34,946 bases of DNA from contig NZ_NFHE01000025.1 in the NCBI RefSeq assembly GCF_002161235.1, positions 1 to 34,946 of the forward strand, in the 5' to 3' direction. Below the pieces are notes generated by a model. That model searched no databases. It was not told the origin of the DNA and worked only from the letters and a program-made list of their open reading frames with translations. The translations under genes and the position numbers were made by a program. Positions 14,292 to 21,687 of this stretch are shown in pieces (positions within the stretch are counted from its first letter, which is position 1; each line of letters begins with the position of its first letter). The stretch comes from Pseudoflavonifractor sp. An85 (lineage in GTDB: Bacteria > Bacillota > Clostridia > Oscillospirales > Oscillospiraceae).

Positions 14292-15517
14292 ACACCTTAT
14301 ATTTGCAATGTAACATGGGAGCCGCCGGGGATATGCTCTCCGCCGCTTTGTATGAACTGCTCCCCAATCAGGAGGAGTACCTGCACACTCTCAACCACAT
14401 GGGTCTGCCTGGGGTAGAGTTTCACGCCCTTCCCGCCCAGTCCTGCGGCATCTCCGGCACCCACATGGACGTGGTAGTGCACGGGGAGCGGGAGGATAGC
14501 GTAGATCACCACCATGAGCATGAGCACCATCACCACGATCATGAGCATGAACATGGCCATGAACATCATCATGACCACACCCACCATCACCACCACACCA
14601 GCCTCCACGACGTGGAGCACCTCATCTCCCACCTAAACCTCCCCGCCCCGGTGCTGGAACAGGCCCGTGCGGTGTACCATCGCCTGGCTCAGGCCGAGTC
14701 CAAGGCCCACGGCCAGCCTGTGGACCTGGTCCACTTCCACGAGGTGGGGGCCCTGGACGCCGTGGCGGATGTGGCTGCGGCCTGCTATGCCCTGTATCTG
14801 CTCCACCCCGATGAAGTAGTGGTCTCCCCCGTCCATGTGGGCAGCGGTATGGTGCGCTGCGCCCACGGCGTGGTCCCTGTCCCCGCTCCCGCCACCGCCC
14901 ACTTGCTGGAGGGAGTGCCCTGCTACGGTGGGGACATCCAAGGAGAGTTGTGCACCCCCACGGGGGCGGCGCTACTGTCCACCTTTGCCACCCGCTTTGG
15001 CTCCATGCCCCCCATGGTGCTGGAGAAAACCGGCTACGGCATGGGTAAAAAGGAATTCCCTGCTGCCAACTGCGTGCGAGCCCTGTGGGGCCACACCCAG
15101 GAGACCGGGAGCGAGATTTTGGAACTGGTGTGCAACCTGGACGACATGACCCCCGAGGCCCTGTCCTTTGCCTGCCAGCGGCTGCTGGAAGAGGGGGCCT
15201 TAGACGTGTACACCCTCCCCGGGTGCATGAAAAAGGGCCGCCCCGGCTGGCAGCTGGTGGCCCTGTGCGACGTCTCCCACAAAGAGCACCTGATCCGTCA
15301 GGTGTTCGCCCAGACCTCCACCACTGGCCTGCGGGTGCGCCGATGCGAAAAGCACGTGCTGGACTACACCATTACCACCCGGGACACCCCCTACGGCCCT
15401 GTGCGCATGAAGACGGCCCAGGGCTATGGGGTCTCCCGCTCCAAGCCGGAGTATGAGGACATGGCCCGCATCGCCCGGGAGCACAAGATTACCTTGAAGC
15501 AAATTTTCCACAAGTGA
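14288..15517 (+). CDS. larC: LarC, nickel insertion cyclometallase, His-rich
   Basis: A 409-residue protein that inserts nickel into the pincer nucleotide using CTP. It starts MNTLYLQCNMGAAGDMLSAA, with the family's GAAGDM motif, and contains HFHEVGALDAVADV and ELCTPTGAALL. It is one continuous frame, without the frameshift that splits larC in Lactobacillus. Residues 74-103 are 21 histidines among 30 residues, broken by E, D, G and T, a probable nickel-storage or capture loop. No larA racemase is in the window, so the client enzyme is elsewhere. Confidence 0.94.
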   Translation: MNTLYLQCNMGAAGDMLSAALYELLPNQEEYLHTLNHMGLPGVEFHALPAQSCGISGTHMDVVVHGEREDSVDHHHEHEHHHHDHEHEHGHEHHHDHTHHHHHTSLHDVEHLISHLNLPAPVLEQARAVYHRLAQAESKAHGQPVDLVHFHEVGALDAVADVAAACYALYLLHPDEVVVSPVHVGSGMVRCAHGVVPVPAPATAHLLEGVPCYGGDIQGELCTPTGAALLSTFATRFGSMPPMVLEKTGYGMGKKEFPAANCVRALWGHTQETGSEILELVCNLDDMTPEALSFACQRLLEEGALDVYTLPGCMKKGRPGWQLVALCDVSHKEHLIRQVFAQTSTTGLRVRRCEKHVLDYTITTRDTPYGPVRMKTAQGYGVSRSKPEYEDMARIAREHKITLKQIFHK

Positions 15518-15540
15518 TCTCTCCTTTGTGGAAATAAAAG

Positions 15541-15584
15541 CGGAGGAAGCCATCTTCTTTGGATGGCTTCCTCCGTTGTCTTTT
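15541..15584. terminator. Bidirectional terminator after larC
   Basis: CGGAGGAAGCCATC (15541-15554) pairs with GATGGCTTCCTCCG (15562-15575), followed by TTGTCTTTT. In the other direction AAAAGACA and AATAAAAG flank it, so it also ends the convergent membrane-protein gene. Confidence 0.9.
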
Positions 15585-15588
15585 CATG

Positions 15589-16344
15589 TTATTGTAATCC
15601 CATGATAAATGCCACCAGGGCCACGATGGGAACGACGGTCCAGGTGATGTAACGCCCCATCATCTCCCAATCCGAAGGCTCCGCATCTTCCACATTGCGA
15701 ATTTGGAACACCAGTTGAAAGCGGAACAACTCGTCGGCAAACAAAATAGTCAGGGCCGTCACCACACAGCAGAACACACCGGCCGCCCAGCCCACCCAGG
15801 TACCCTTATGGGTCAGCTCCGGGCCTTCCAGCAGATCCAGGACGTTGGACACCGATGGCTCCATGGAGCCCAAAACATAACTGTCCCCGTTGGTGTACAC
15901 GCCAACGTTTACCCCCATGCCGCTGACCATGCTGCCATCTTCGTTGAACACCAAATAGCCGTCCCCAACGTCCACCACGCCGCCTCGGAAGAGCACCTCA
16001 TCCCCTCGCAGCAGTTCCATGCCAACGATTCCCTCCGGAATATCCGCCCCCTTGGGCGCAGCCGAGGAAGCCACCCGGATGGAATAGGGGCCATATGTCT
16101 CTTCCCCATACTGGAACTCCACAGTTTTATCCGGGGTCACGGTAAAGCGGGAGGGAACGCCATAGACCTTTCCGGTGTACACCGTGTTGTCCCCCTCCTG
16201 GGTCTGCACTAGGAGGGTATCCTTGTAGGCATACCCTTTCCGGGAGGTGATGACCGGATAGAGGATGGTAAACACCAGCACCATAACTGCCATGATAACT
16301 AAAATACCCTTTTGATACCCATTCAGCTCTTTGATTCGCTCCAT
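15589..16344 (-). CDS. Membrane protein of unknown function, two ends membrane-bound
   Basis: A 251-residue protein. An N-terminal segment (GILVIMAVMVLVFTILYPVI) is followed by about 150 extracytoplasmic residues, beta-rich and repetitive in short V-G-D turns, then two C-terminal segments (AAGVFCCVVTALTILFA and WTVVPIVALVAFIMGL). I do not recognise the family. The start could be ATG 16344 or GTG 16350; AAAGG lies 11 and 5 nt away respectively. An extended -10 (TG-A-TACAAT) is visible upstream near 16390. Confidence 0.7.
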   Translation of the reverse strand: MERIKELNGYQKGILVIMAVMVLVFTILYPVITSRKGYAYKDTLLVQTQEGDNTVYTGKVYGVPSRFTVTPDKTVEFQYGEETYGPYSIRVASSAAPKGADIPEGIVGMELLRGDEVLFRGGVVDVGDGYLVFNEDGSMVSGMGVNVGVYTNGDSYVLGSMEPSVSNVLDLLEGPELTHKGTWVGWAAGVFCCVVTALTILFADELFRFQLVFQIRNVEDAEPSDWEMMGRYITWTVVPIVALVAFIMGLQ

Positions 16345-16423
16345 ACCCACACCCGCCTTTGCATGTATTTGGTTTCACCGCCATTGTATCATATCTCCTC
16401 TCCCGCTGCCACTCACTCTGTGC

Positions 16424-16464
16424 AAAAAAGCGGTGGGCGCGGCAAGTAAGCCGCGCCCACCGCT
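16424..16464 (-). terminator. Terminator of the DUF2798 gene
   Basis: A stem of 15 bp, AGCGGTGGGCGCGGC (16429-16443) with its complement at 16450-16464, followed on the leftward strand by T6. Confidence 0.92.
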
Positions 16465-16472
16465 TGTGTATG

Positions 16473-16940
16473 TTATTGGGCCTGGGTCTGGAGCTGACGG
16501 CGGAACAGCGTGCGGAAGATGAGCCGCACCAGAGGGCCGCAGTACAAAAGCTGCCACAGCAGAGCCATAGGTAGGTTACACCCGAAGGTCTGCACCCAGG
16601 TGCCAAAGCTGGGCTGCTTGAATAGCAGGGTGGCAATGAGGGACATGGTGGGGCACATGACACACACGATCATGGTGGAGATAGCCAGGATGATGACAAT
16701 TGGCCGGTCGGTGGGCTTTACCAGCCGGAAGGCCAGGAACTTGGCCACACGCTCCACCACAAAAAACTCCAGCACAAAGGCGATGGGCACCATGATGGGC
16801 ATCTCATGCAGAGCCATGAGGAAGGTGGCGTTGCTTACCCCACCGGTATTCAGGGCCACATTATAAACGATCATTCCGTACACCATGACAAGGGCCATGA
16901 TAATGGTATAGACGACATTTTGAAACTTGGTCTGAGGCAT
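16473..16940 (-). CDS. DUF2798-type membrane protein
   Basis: A 155-residue protein with four hydrophobic segments arranged as two similar halves. The first half is FQNVVYTIIMALVMVYGMIV followed by the conserved NATFLMALHEMPIMVPIAF; the second starts VIILAISTMIVCVMCPTMSL. This is the pattern of DUF2798, whose function is not known. The ATG at 16940 has AAGGAGAG upstream. The gene is preceded by a transcript leader containing a terminator-like hairpin, so expression may be conditional. Confidence 0.8.
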   Translation of the reverse strand: MPQTKFQNVVYTIIMALVMVYGMIVYNVALNTGGVSNATFLMALHEMPIMVPIAFVLEFFVVERVAKFLAFRLVKPTDRPIVIILAISTMIVCVMCPTMSLIATLLFKQPSFGTWVQTFGCNLPMALLWQLLYCGPLVRLIFRTLFRRQLQTQAQ

Positions 16941-16972
16941 AAATCTTCTTCTCTCCTTACACGTTTTGGCGC

Positions 16973-17066
16973 AAAAAAGGAGAGCAGCGAAACTTTCGTC
17001 TCGTTGCTCTCCACTGCGACTACCATTTGCAAGAGATATTCTAGCAAAATTTTTCCCGTCGTGTAA
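16973..17066 (-). promoter_or_regulatory. Promoter and attenuator-like leader of the DUF2798 gene
   Basis: TTACAC (17066-17061), 17 nt, TAGAAT (17043-17038), with an extended TG. The leader then folds GGAGAGCA/TGCTCTCC (16979-16986/17005-17012, leftward) followed at once by T6 (16978-16973). The terminator lies between the promoter and the start codon at 16940, so transcripts must pass it. Confidence 0.65.
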
Positions 17067-17135
17067 GCACTTTTTCGTGGTGAGAGTGTCTGAACTTCTC
17101 CTCACCTCGTTTTGGATTCCCAGGCAAGTTGCCCG

Positions 17136-17858
17136 TCAGCGCATCCGCAGCAGACGCTCCACCCGCTTGTACAGCAGGGTGGTGAGCAAAGACACCACCG
17201 CACCCTTGACGATGTTAAAGGGTACCACCGCAAAGAACACCAGGGTGGACACACTGTTAATCATGCCGTTGACGGCAGTGCCCATAGCCACCAACTGGTC
17301 CAGGGGCAGACCGTAGAGGGCGGAGAAAGCGGGGAGCAGGTACACGGCGTTGAAGAAACTGCCGAAGATGCTCATGGTCACCGTACCGGTAATCATACCG
17401 GCCACAGCGCCCTTTTTGGTCTTAACCCGGTGATAGACGATGGTGGCGGGGAGAATGAAGGAGCAGCCCACCACAAAGTTGGCAAAGTCTCCCACAAAGG
17501 CGGTGGTGGTACCCTTGAGCAGCAGCTTCAAGATGACCTTCACCAGCTCACACACCACACCGGCCACCGGGCCCAGGGAGAAGGAACAAATGAGCACCGG
17601 CACTTCGCTCAGGTCAATTTCGTAAAAGCTGGGGGCAAAGGGCAGGGGGAATTCAAAGTACATCAACAGAGCGGCCATGGCGGCAAAAATGCCGATGTAC
17701 GCCGCCCGTCGGGCCGCCCGCTGCCGGGGTGTTTTCAGCCACAACCGTTCCACCGCCATAGCCACCAAAAACAGGGCCACCGCAACCCCCAGACACACCA
17801 GGAGAAACGCCACGTTTTCCTGCACGCTGCTCCACAAGCTCGTCAGATTGTTCCACAT
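17136..17858 (-). CDS. ribU: RibU-type riboflavin ECF transporter S component
   Basis: A 240-residue membrane protein that binds riboflavin for an ECF-type importer. An N-terminal membrane helix (NVAFLLVCLGVAVALFLVAM) is followed by the S-component core AAYIGIFAAMAALLMYFEFP, then IDLSEVPVLICSFSLGPVAG and FVGDFANFVVG. The FMN riboswitch in front settles the substrate as flavin. The start is ATG 17858 with GGAGG at 17870-17866; upstream in-frame codons lie in the riboswitch platform. The energising EcfA/EcfT genes are not in the window. Confidence 0.93.
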   Translation of the reverse strand: MWNNLTSLWSSVQENVAFLLVCLGVAVALFLVAMAVERLWLKTPRQRAARRAAYIGIFAAMAALLMYFEFPLPFAPSFYEIDLSEVPVLICSFSLGPVAGVVCELVKVILKLLLKGTTTAFVGDFANFVVGCSFILPATIVYHRVKTKKGAVAGMITGTVTMSIFGSFFNAVYLLPAFSALYGLPLDQLVAMGTAVNGMINSVSTLVFFAVVPFNIVKGAVVSLLTTLLYKRVERLLRMR

Positions 17859-17865
17859 AAAAAAA

Positions 17866-17928
17866 CCTCCAAATGATATTGAGACGCCCAAACGCCAATG
17901 CCGTTCAGGCGCAACAACCCACTTGGAG
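17866..17928 (-). promoter_or_regulatory. Ribosome-site sequestering platform of the FMN riboswitch
   Basis: CUCCAAGUG (17928-17920) directly after the aptamer is complementary over 9 bases to CAUUUGGAG (17875-17867), which contains the ribUSD GGAG. Between them a second 10-bp hairpin forms around 17883-17911. No T-run follows, so control is probably translational. Confidence 0.75.
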
Positions 17929-17935
17929 TTCTTGC

Positions 17936-18056
17936 ACATCCTCTTCCATCCGGACTATAACCGTTGGTCCCGGAGTTTCACCGAGTCAGCCACAGAGCAA
18001 AGGCCCTGCAGGTCGCGGACTATACCGCCAGTGGGGAATTTCACCCCGCCCTGAAG
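17936..18056 (-). ncRNA. FMN riboswitch (RFN element)
   Basis: The leftward strand carries the conserved RFN blocks: CTTCAGGGCGGGGTGAAATT, then CCCCACTGGCGGT, the GCTGACTCGGTGAAACTCCG block and the closing GGATGGAAGAGGATG. It binds FMN and, with the downstream platform, should repress ribU when flavin is plentiful. Confidence 0.97.
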
Positions 18057-18084
18057 ACATGGTATTCACTTGTCTCTGCTGGTC

Positions 18085-18112
18085 ATTATAGCACGCCGTC
18101 AAAAAAATGCAA
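18085..18112 (-). promoter_or_regulatory. Promoter of the FMN riboswitch-ribU transcript
   Basis: TTGCAT (18112-18107), 16 nt, TATAAT (18090-18085), with an extended TGC before the -10. It lies about 30 nt before the aptamer. Confidence 0.75.
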
Positions 18113-18133
18113 GATTTTTTTCTACACCCTGCA

Positions 18134-18163
18134 TTGACGTCCCCGGCTTCCCTCAGGTAGAAT
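18134..18163 (+). promoter_or_regulatory. Promoter of the YpsA-like gene
   Basis: TTGACG (18134-18139), 18 nt, TAGAAT (18158-18163). Confidence 0.7.
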
Positions 18164-18190
18164 GGAAACACGAACCAAGGAGGGACTGCC

Positions 18191-18736
18191 ATGGAACCGC
18201 AACGCACCTGCTGCTTTACCGGACATCGCCCGGAAAAACTCCCCTGGGGAGAGCAGGAGGATCACCCCCACTGTGTGGCTTTGAAAGCGAATCTGGACAC
18301 CCAACTGGAGCAGCTGTTTGCCCAGGGGTATCGCCATTTCATCAGTGGCATGGCCCGAGGCGCTGATTTTTACTTTGCCGAAGGGGTGTTGGCCCTGCGG
18401 GAGCGACACCCGGAGGTGATCCTGGAAGCAGCCCTTCCCTGCCTGGGGCAAGCCAACAAGTGGAGCGAGGGGGACCGACTGCGTTGGCACCGCCTGGTGG
18501 AGCACTGCGACACCACCACTTTGGTGCAGGAGCACTATGACCGGTATTGCATGCTCCGCCGGGACCGGTACATGGTAGACCACGCCCAGGCCATTCTGGC
18601 GGTGTTCAACGGCACCCGGGGCGGCACCCAGTACACCCTAAACTATGCCATGGATCAGCAGTTGGATATCTACCTGTTTGACCTCAACCACCCTCAACAG
18701 CCCGCCACCCGCCTGTTTCTGCCATCCTCCCATTGA
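18191..18736 (+). CDS. YpsA-like SLOG-domain protein (DUF1273)
   Basis: A 181-residue Rossmann-like protein. It opens with CCFTGHRPEKLPWG, the DUF1273 signature, followed by HFISGMARGADFYFAEG (nucleotide-binding loop) and ILAVFNGTRGGTQYTLNYA. SLOG proteins bind nucleotide-derived ligands; Bacillus YpsA affects cell division and oxidative stress, but the reaction is unknown. It has its own promoter, and the promoter of the next gene begins inside its stop region. Confidence 0.9.
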   Translation: MEPQRTCCFTGHRPEKLPWGEQEDHPHCVALKANLDTQLEQLFAQGYRHFISGMARGADFYFAEGVLALRERHPEVILEAALPCLGQANKWSEGDRLRWHRLVEHCDTTTLVQEHYDRYCMLRRDRYMVDHAQAILAVFNGTRGGTQYTLNYAMDQQLDIYLFDLNHPQQPATRLFLPSSH

Positions 18737-18831
18737 CATTTCCCCGGGGGCATGGTATATTGACTGAGCACGGGAGCCGTGCTTCGTTTGATACATTATC
18801 GCCAACAAGTGTATGCTTGTTGGCGTTTTTT
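18733..18831 (+). promoter_or_regulatory. Promoter and compact attenuator-like leader of second MATE gene
   Basis: TTGACA (18733-18738), 17 nt, TATATT (18756-18761). From about +1 the leader forms GCACGG-GAG-CCGTGC (18768-18782), then GATACA (18790-18795), then a strong terminator CGCCAACAAG-TGTATG-CTTGTTGGCG-T6 (18800-18831). The terminator loop TGTAT (18810-18814) is complementary to ATACA (18791-18795), so a pseudoknot or competing pairing is possible. Confidence 0.65.
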
Positions 18832-18866
18832 CTTTGGTGTAAACATTTTGTTCGGAGGTCATGTCC

Positions 18867-20243
18867 ATGGAAACCCCATCCGCCCAGCATTCTTTCCTCT
18901 CCGGGCCTATTCTGGCCCCTCTGGTCCGCTTTGCTCTGCCGTTGATGCTCTCTTTGCTCCTCCAGGCCTTTTACGGCGGAGTGGATCTGGCAGTGGTGGG
19001 CCAGTTCTCCCCCACCGCCTCGGTGTCCGCCGTGGCCACAGGCAGCCAGGTGATGCAGTCCATCACCTCCATTCTCACGGGTCTGACCATGGGGGTCACC
19101 GTGCTGGTGGGCAAGGCCATGGGCTCGGGGGACCCCCAACGGGCCGGCCAGGTGGTGCGCAGTCAGATCCGCCTGTTTACTCTGGTGGCCCTGGTGCTCA
19201 CCGGCCTGATGCTGTGTTTCGCCCCCCAGGCTGCCCAACTGATGAACGTGCCCCAGGCCGCCATGGGCGAGGCGGTGGCCTACATCCGCATCTGCTCGGC
19301 AGGCATCGTGTTCATCACCGCCTACAACGGCATCAGCGGTATTTTCCGGGGTGTGGGCAACTCCCGTTCCCCCTTTCTCTTTGTGCTCATCGCCTGTCTG
19401 ATGAATGTGGTGCTGGATGTGCTCTTTGTGGGGGTGTTCCGGCTCCACGCCGCCGGGGCCGCTCTGGCCACCATCATTGCCCAGGCCACCAGCGTGGCCT
19501 TCTCCCTGGGCTACATCCGTCTCAACCCTCTTCCCTTCCCCATCCCTGCCCCCTGGCATCGGGCACAACCGGCAGCAAACGCCATTTTGAAGGTGGGCTC
19601 CCCCATCGCCCTCCAGGATTTTCTCACCAACCTGTCCTTTCTCATCATCACCAGCATTGTCAACTCCCTGGGCCTTATTGCCTCGGCGGGAGTGGGCATT
19701 GCGGAAAAATTGTTCATCTTCCTGGCCCTGGTTCCCATGTCCTTCATGTCCGCCCTGTCCACCTTTGTGGCCCAGAACATGGGGGCGGGCAACCGGCAGC
19801 GGGCCAACCGGGCGCTGCTGCTGGCCACCCGCATTTCTCTGTGCGTGGGCGTGGTGATGTTCCTGCTCACCTTCTTCTGGGGCCGGGGTCTGGCCTCCAT
19901 CTTTGACAGCGACCCGGCGGTGCTGGACGCCGCCGCCGGCTACCTCCGGGGCAGCTCCTGGGAATATCTCATGGTGTCGGTGGTATTTTGCTTCCTGGGG
20001 TACTTCAATGGCCGGGAGCACACCGGCTTTGTCATGGCCCAGGGTCTGGCCGCTGCTTTTCTGGTGCGCATCCCTCTGTCCTATTTCCTCAGCCGCCTGC
20101 CCCACACCTCCATGTTCCTCATCGGTCTGGCGGTACCTGGCTCGGCCCTAGTCAACCTGACCCTGTGCGTGGGGTACTTTCTACTGCTGCGCCACCGGGA
20201 TAAAAAATTTGAAAAACAACTTGACAACACCCAGCCCGCTTGA
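18867..20243 (+). CDS. MATE-family multidrug/cation antiporter, second copy
   Basis: A 458-residue protein with about 12 membrane segments. It starts METPSAQHSFLSGPILAPLV followed by RFALPLMLSLLLQAFYGGVD, with the repeat in the second half at VGSPIALQDFLTNLSFLI. Its sequence differs clearly from the first MATE, so this is not a recent duplication. I chose the second ATG (18867), which has GGAGG 7 nt upstream; the ATG at 18861 is too close. The infC promoter overlaps its last codons. Substrate unknown. Confidence 0.9.
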   Translation: METPSAQHSFLSGPILAPLVRFALPLMLSLLLQAFYGGVDLAVVGQFSPTASVSAVATGSQVMQSITSILTGLTMGVTVLVGKAMGSGDPQRAGQVVRSQIRLFTLVALVLTGLMLCFAPQAAQLMNVPQAAMGEAVAYIRICSAGIVFITAYNGISGIFRGVGNSRSPFLFVLIACLMNVVLDVLFVGVFRLHAAGAALATIIAQATSVAFSLGYIRLNPLPFPIPAPWHRAQPAANAILKVGSPIALQDFLTNLSFLIITSIVNSLGLIASAGVGIAEKLFIFLALVPMSFMSALSTFVAQNMGAGNRQRANRALLLATRISLCVGVVMFLLTFFWGRGLASIFDSDPAVLDAAAGYLRGSSWEYLMVSVVFCFLGYFNGREHTGFVMAQGLAAAFLVRIPLSYFLSRLPHTSMFLIGLAVPGSALVNLTLCVGYFLLLRHRDKKFEKQLDNTQPA

Positions 20244-20249
20244 TATAAT
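20221..20249 (+). promoter_or_regulatory. Promoter of the infC-rpmI-rplT operon
   Basis: TTGACA (20221-20226), 17 nt, TATAAT (20244-20249), a perfect consensus that overlaps the end of the MATE gene. The transcript has a leader of about 160 nt before infC. Confidence 0.92.
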
Positions 20250-20316
20250 ACTCGGGCAAAACAAAGTAGGAATGGCACCGCCGTCCTCACCTCCAGCTCA
20301 AGGCAAAGAGGTTAAC

Positions 20317-20421
20317 ATGGTGAAAAACACGCAATCTCTCTGGATTGACGTTTTTTGTTGTGGATGTGGGTGCTGTTGCTGCACTCACATTTTTTGTTTT
20401 TCAGGAGGTGCTTTGCCATAG
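20317..20421 (+). CDS. Cysteine-rich 34-residue leader peptide of infC
   Basis: The frame starts MVKNTQSLWID, then runs through eight cysteines in sixteen residues (FCCGCGCCCC, then THIFCF). The ATG has AAAGAGG in front, 5-6 nt away. Two terminator-like hairpins lie inside the frame (20331-20356 and 20364-20395), and the cysteine codons sit within the second. The stop TAG (20419-20421) overlaps the likely ATA start of infC. This is the layout of a ribosome-controlled attenuator responding to cysteinyl-tRNA. Nobody has shown it is translated. Confidence 0.55.
   Translation: MVKNTQSLWIDVFCCGCGCCCCTHIFCFSGGALP
20331..20395 (+). terminator. Two tandem attenuator-like hairpins in the infC leader
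   Basis: Hairpin one pairs CAATC with GATTG and CG with CG around a bulged A, followed by T6 (20351-20356). Hairpin two pairs ATGTGGGTGC (20364-20373) with GCACTCACAT (20381-20390), followed by T6-G-T5. Both precede infC, so they control entry into the operon. Confidence 0.75.
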
Positions 20422-20945
20422 CTAACCCAACCCATCAGATCAATGAGGAGATCCGTGACCGTGAGGTTCGCCTGATCGGAGCTGACGGCGACCAGCTGGG
20501 CGTGATGTCCGCTGCTCAGGCCCAACGCCACGCCGACGAGGCCGGTTTGGATCTGGTCAAAATCTCTCCCAACGCCGTTCCCCCTGTGTGCAAGCTCATG
20601 GACTATGGCAAGTTCAAGTTCGAGCAGGCCAAGCGGGAGAAGGAGGCCAAGAAGAACCAGCACGTCGTGGAGATCAAGGAAGTGCGTATGTCCCCCGGCA
20701 TCGACATCGGTGACTTCAACACCAAGCTGCGCAACGCCCAGAAGTTCCTGGCCGACGGCAACCGGGTGAAGGTGACCGTGCGATTCCGTGGCCGCGAGAT
20801 GGCTCACACCGACATCGGTAAGAACCTTCTTCTGGACTTCGCCCAGCAGTGCGCCGAGCTGGCCAACCTGGACAAGGAGCCCAAGCTGGAGGGTCGGCAC
20901 ATGAGCATTTTCCTGTCCGCCAAGAGCGGCAAGCCCAACAAGTAA
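20418..20945 (+). CDS. infC: Translation initiation factor IF-3, probable AUA start
   Basis: IF-3 binds the 30S subunit and checks the initiator tRNA and start codon. The protein carries the N-domain INEEIRDREVRLIGADGDQL and the C-domain DYGKFKFEQAKREKEAKK, full length at 175 residues. No ATG, GTG or TTG lies in frame near AGGAGG (20403-20408); ATA at 20418 is 9 nt from it and begins the conserved ANPTHQINEE. Use of a rare start is known for infC (AUU in E. coli), where it lets IF-3 limit its own synthesis. The ATA overlaps the leader peptide stop. Confidence 0.93.
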   Translation: MANPTHQINEEIRDREVRLIGADGDQLGVMSAAQAQRHADEAGLDLVKISPNAVPPVCKLMDYGKFKFEQAKREKEAKKNQHVVEIKEVRMSPGIDIGDFNTKLRNAQKFLADGNRVKVTVRFRGREMAHTDIGKNLLLDFAQQCAELANLDKEPKLEGRHMSIFLSAKSGKPNK

Positions 20946-20999
20946 TTTCCTGCGGGCAAGTTTTGCCCACCCATTCAAAGAGTAAAGGAGATAACCACC

Positions 21000-21203
21000 A
21001 TGCCTAAGATCAAGACCCACAGCGGTGCCAAGAAGCGCTTTTCGCTGACCAAGACCGGCCGTGTGAAGCGTGCTCACGCCAATCGCCGTCACCTGCTCAA
21101 CGGCCACGGCAAAACCACTAAGCTCAAGAGAGGCCTCCGCAAGGGCGCCTATGCTGACGTGACCAACGAGGCCGCCGTCAAGCGTCTGATTCCCTACAAA
21201 TAA
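21000..21203 (+). CDS. rpmI: Ribosomal protein bL35
   Basis: A 67-residue basic protein, [20 protein letters not shown] at the start, with the family's [20 protein letters not shown]. It lies between infC and rplT in the conserved order, 54 nt after infC, with AAAGGAG in front. Confidence 0.98.
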   Translation: MPKIKTHSGAKKRFSLTKTGRVKRAHANRRHLLNGHGKTTKLKRGLRKGAYADVTNEAAVKRLIPYK

Positions 21204-21243
21204 GTAACACCCGATACACTCACATATAGGAGGCTGAACGACA

Positions 21244-21600
21244 ATGGCAAGAGTTAAGGGCGCAATGATGACCCGTAAAAGAAGAAATAAGATCCTGAAG
21301 CTGGCCAAGGGCTACTGGGGTGCTAAGAGCAAGCACTACAAGATGGCCAACGAGCAGGTGATGAAGTCCCTGCAGTACGCCTACACCGGCCGCAAGCTGA
21401 AGAAGCGCGACTTCCGTCAGCTGTGGATCGCCCGCATCAATGCCGCTTGCAAAATGAACGGCATGAACTACTCCACCTTTATGCACGGCCTGAAGCTGGC
21501 TGGCGTGGAGATCAACCGCAAGATGCTGGCCGAGCTGGCTGTCAACGACAAGGCTGCTTTCGTGCAGCTGACCGAGCTGGCCAAGAGCAAGCTGGCCTAA
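21244..21600 (+). CDS. rplT: Ribosomal protein bL20
   Basis: A 118-residue 50S assembly protein, [20 protein letters not shown] at the start, followed by [20 protein letters not shown]. It is the last gene of the infC operon, with AGGAGG in front. In Bacillus bL20 represses this operon through a leader structure; I see the attenuator here but no obvious copy of that structure. Confidence 0.98.
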   Translation: MARVKGAMMTRKRRNKILKLAKGYWGAKSKHYKMANEQVMKSLQYAYTGRKLKKRDFRQLWIARINAACKMNGMNYSTFMHGLKLAGVEINRKMLAELAVNDKAAFVQLTELAKSKLA

Positions 21601-21615
21601 TCCAGTTGAATTTAA

Positions 21616-21645
21616 AAACGCCCGGTTCCGCTGGAATCGGGCGTT
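21616..21645 (+). terminator. Terminator after rplT
   Basis: AAACGCCCG-G-TTCC pairs with GGAA-T-CGGGCGTTT around GCT; the T-run is only three bases. Confidence 0.75.
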
Positions 21646-21687
21646 TCACTTCTCTCCTGTTTTCACGTCAACTTAGGAGGTGCATCC

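Noticed and set aside
14500-14600. Short tandem repeat or CRISPR-like array of CAT/CAC units
   Set aside because: It is the coding sequence of the LarC histidine tract, in frame and without spacers.
18684-20105. A 473-codon leftward frame opposite the second MATE gene
   Set aside because: Antisense shadow, rich in H, G and Q, with no start signal.
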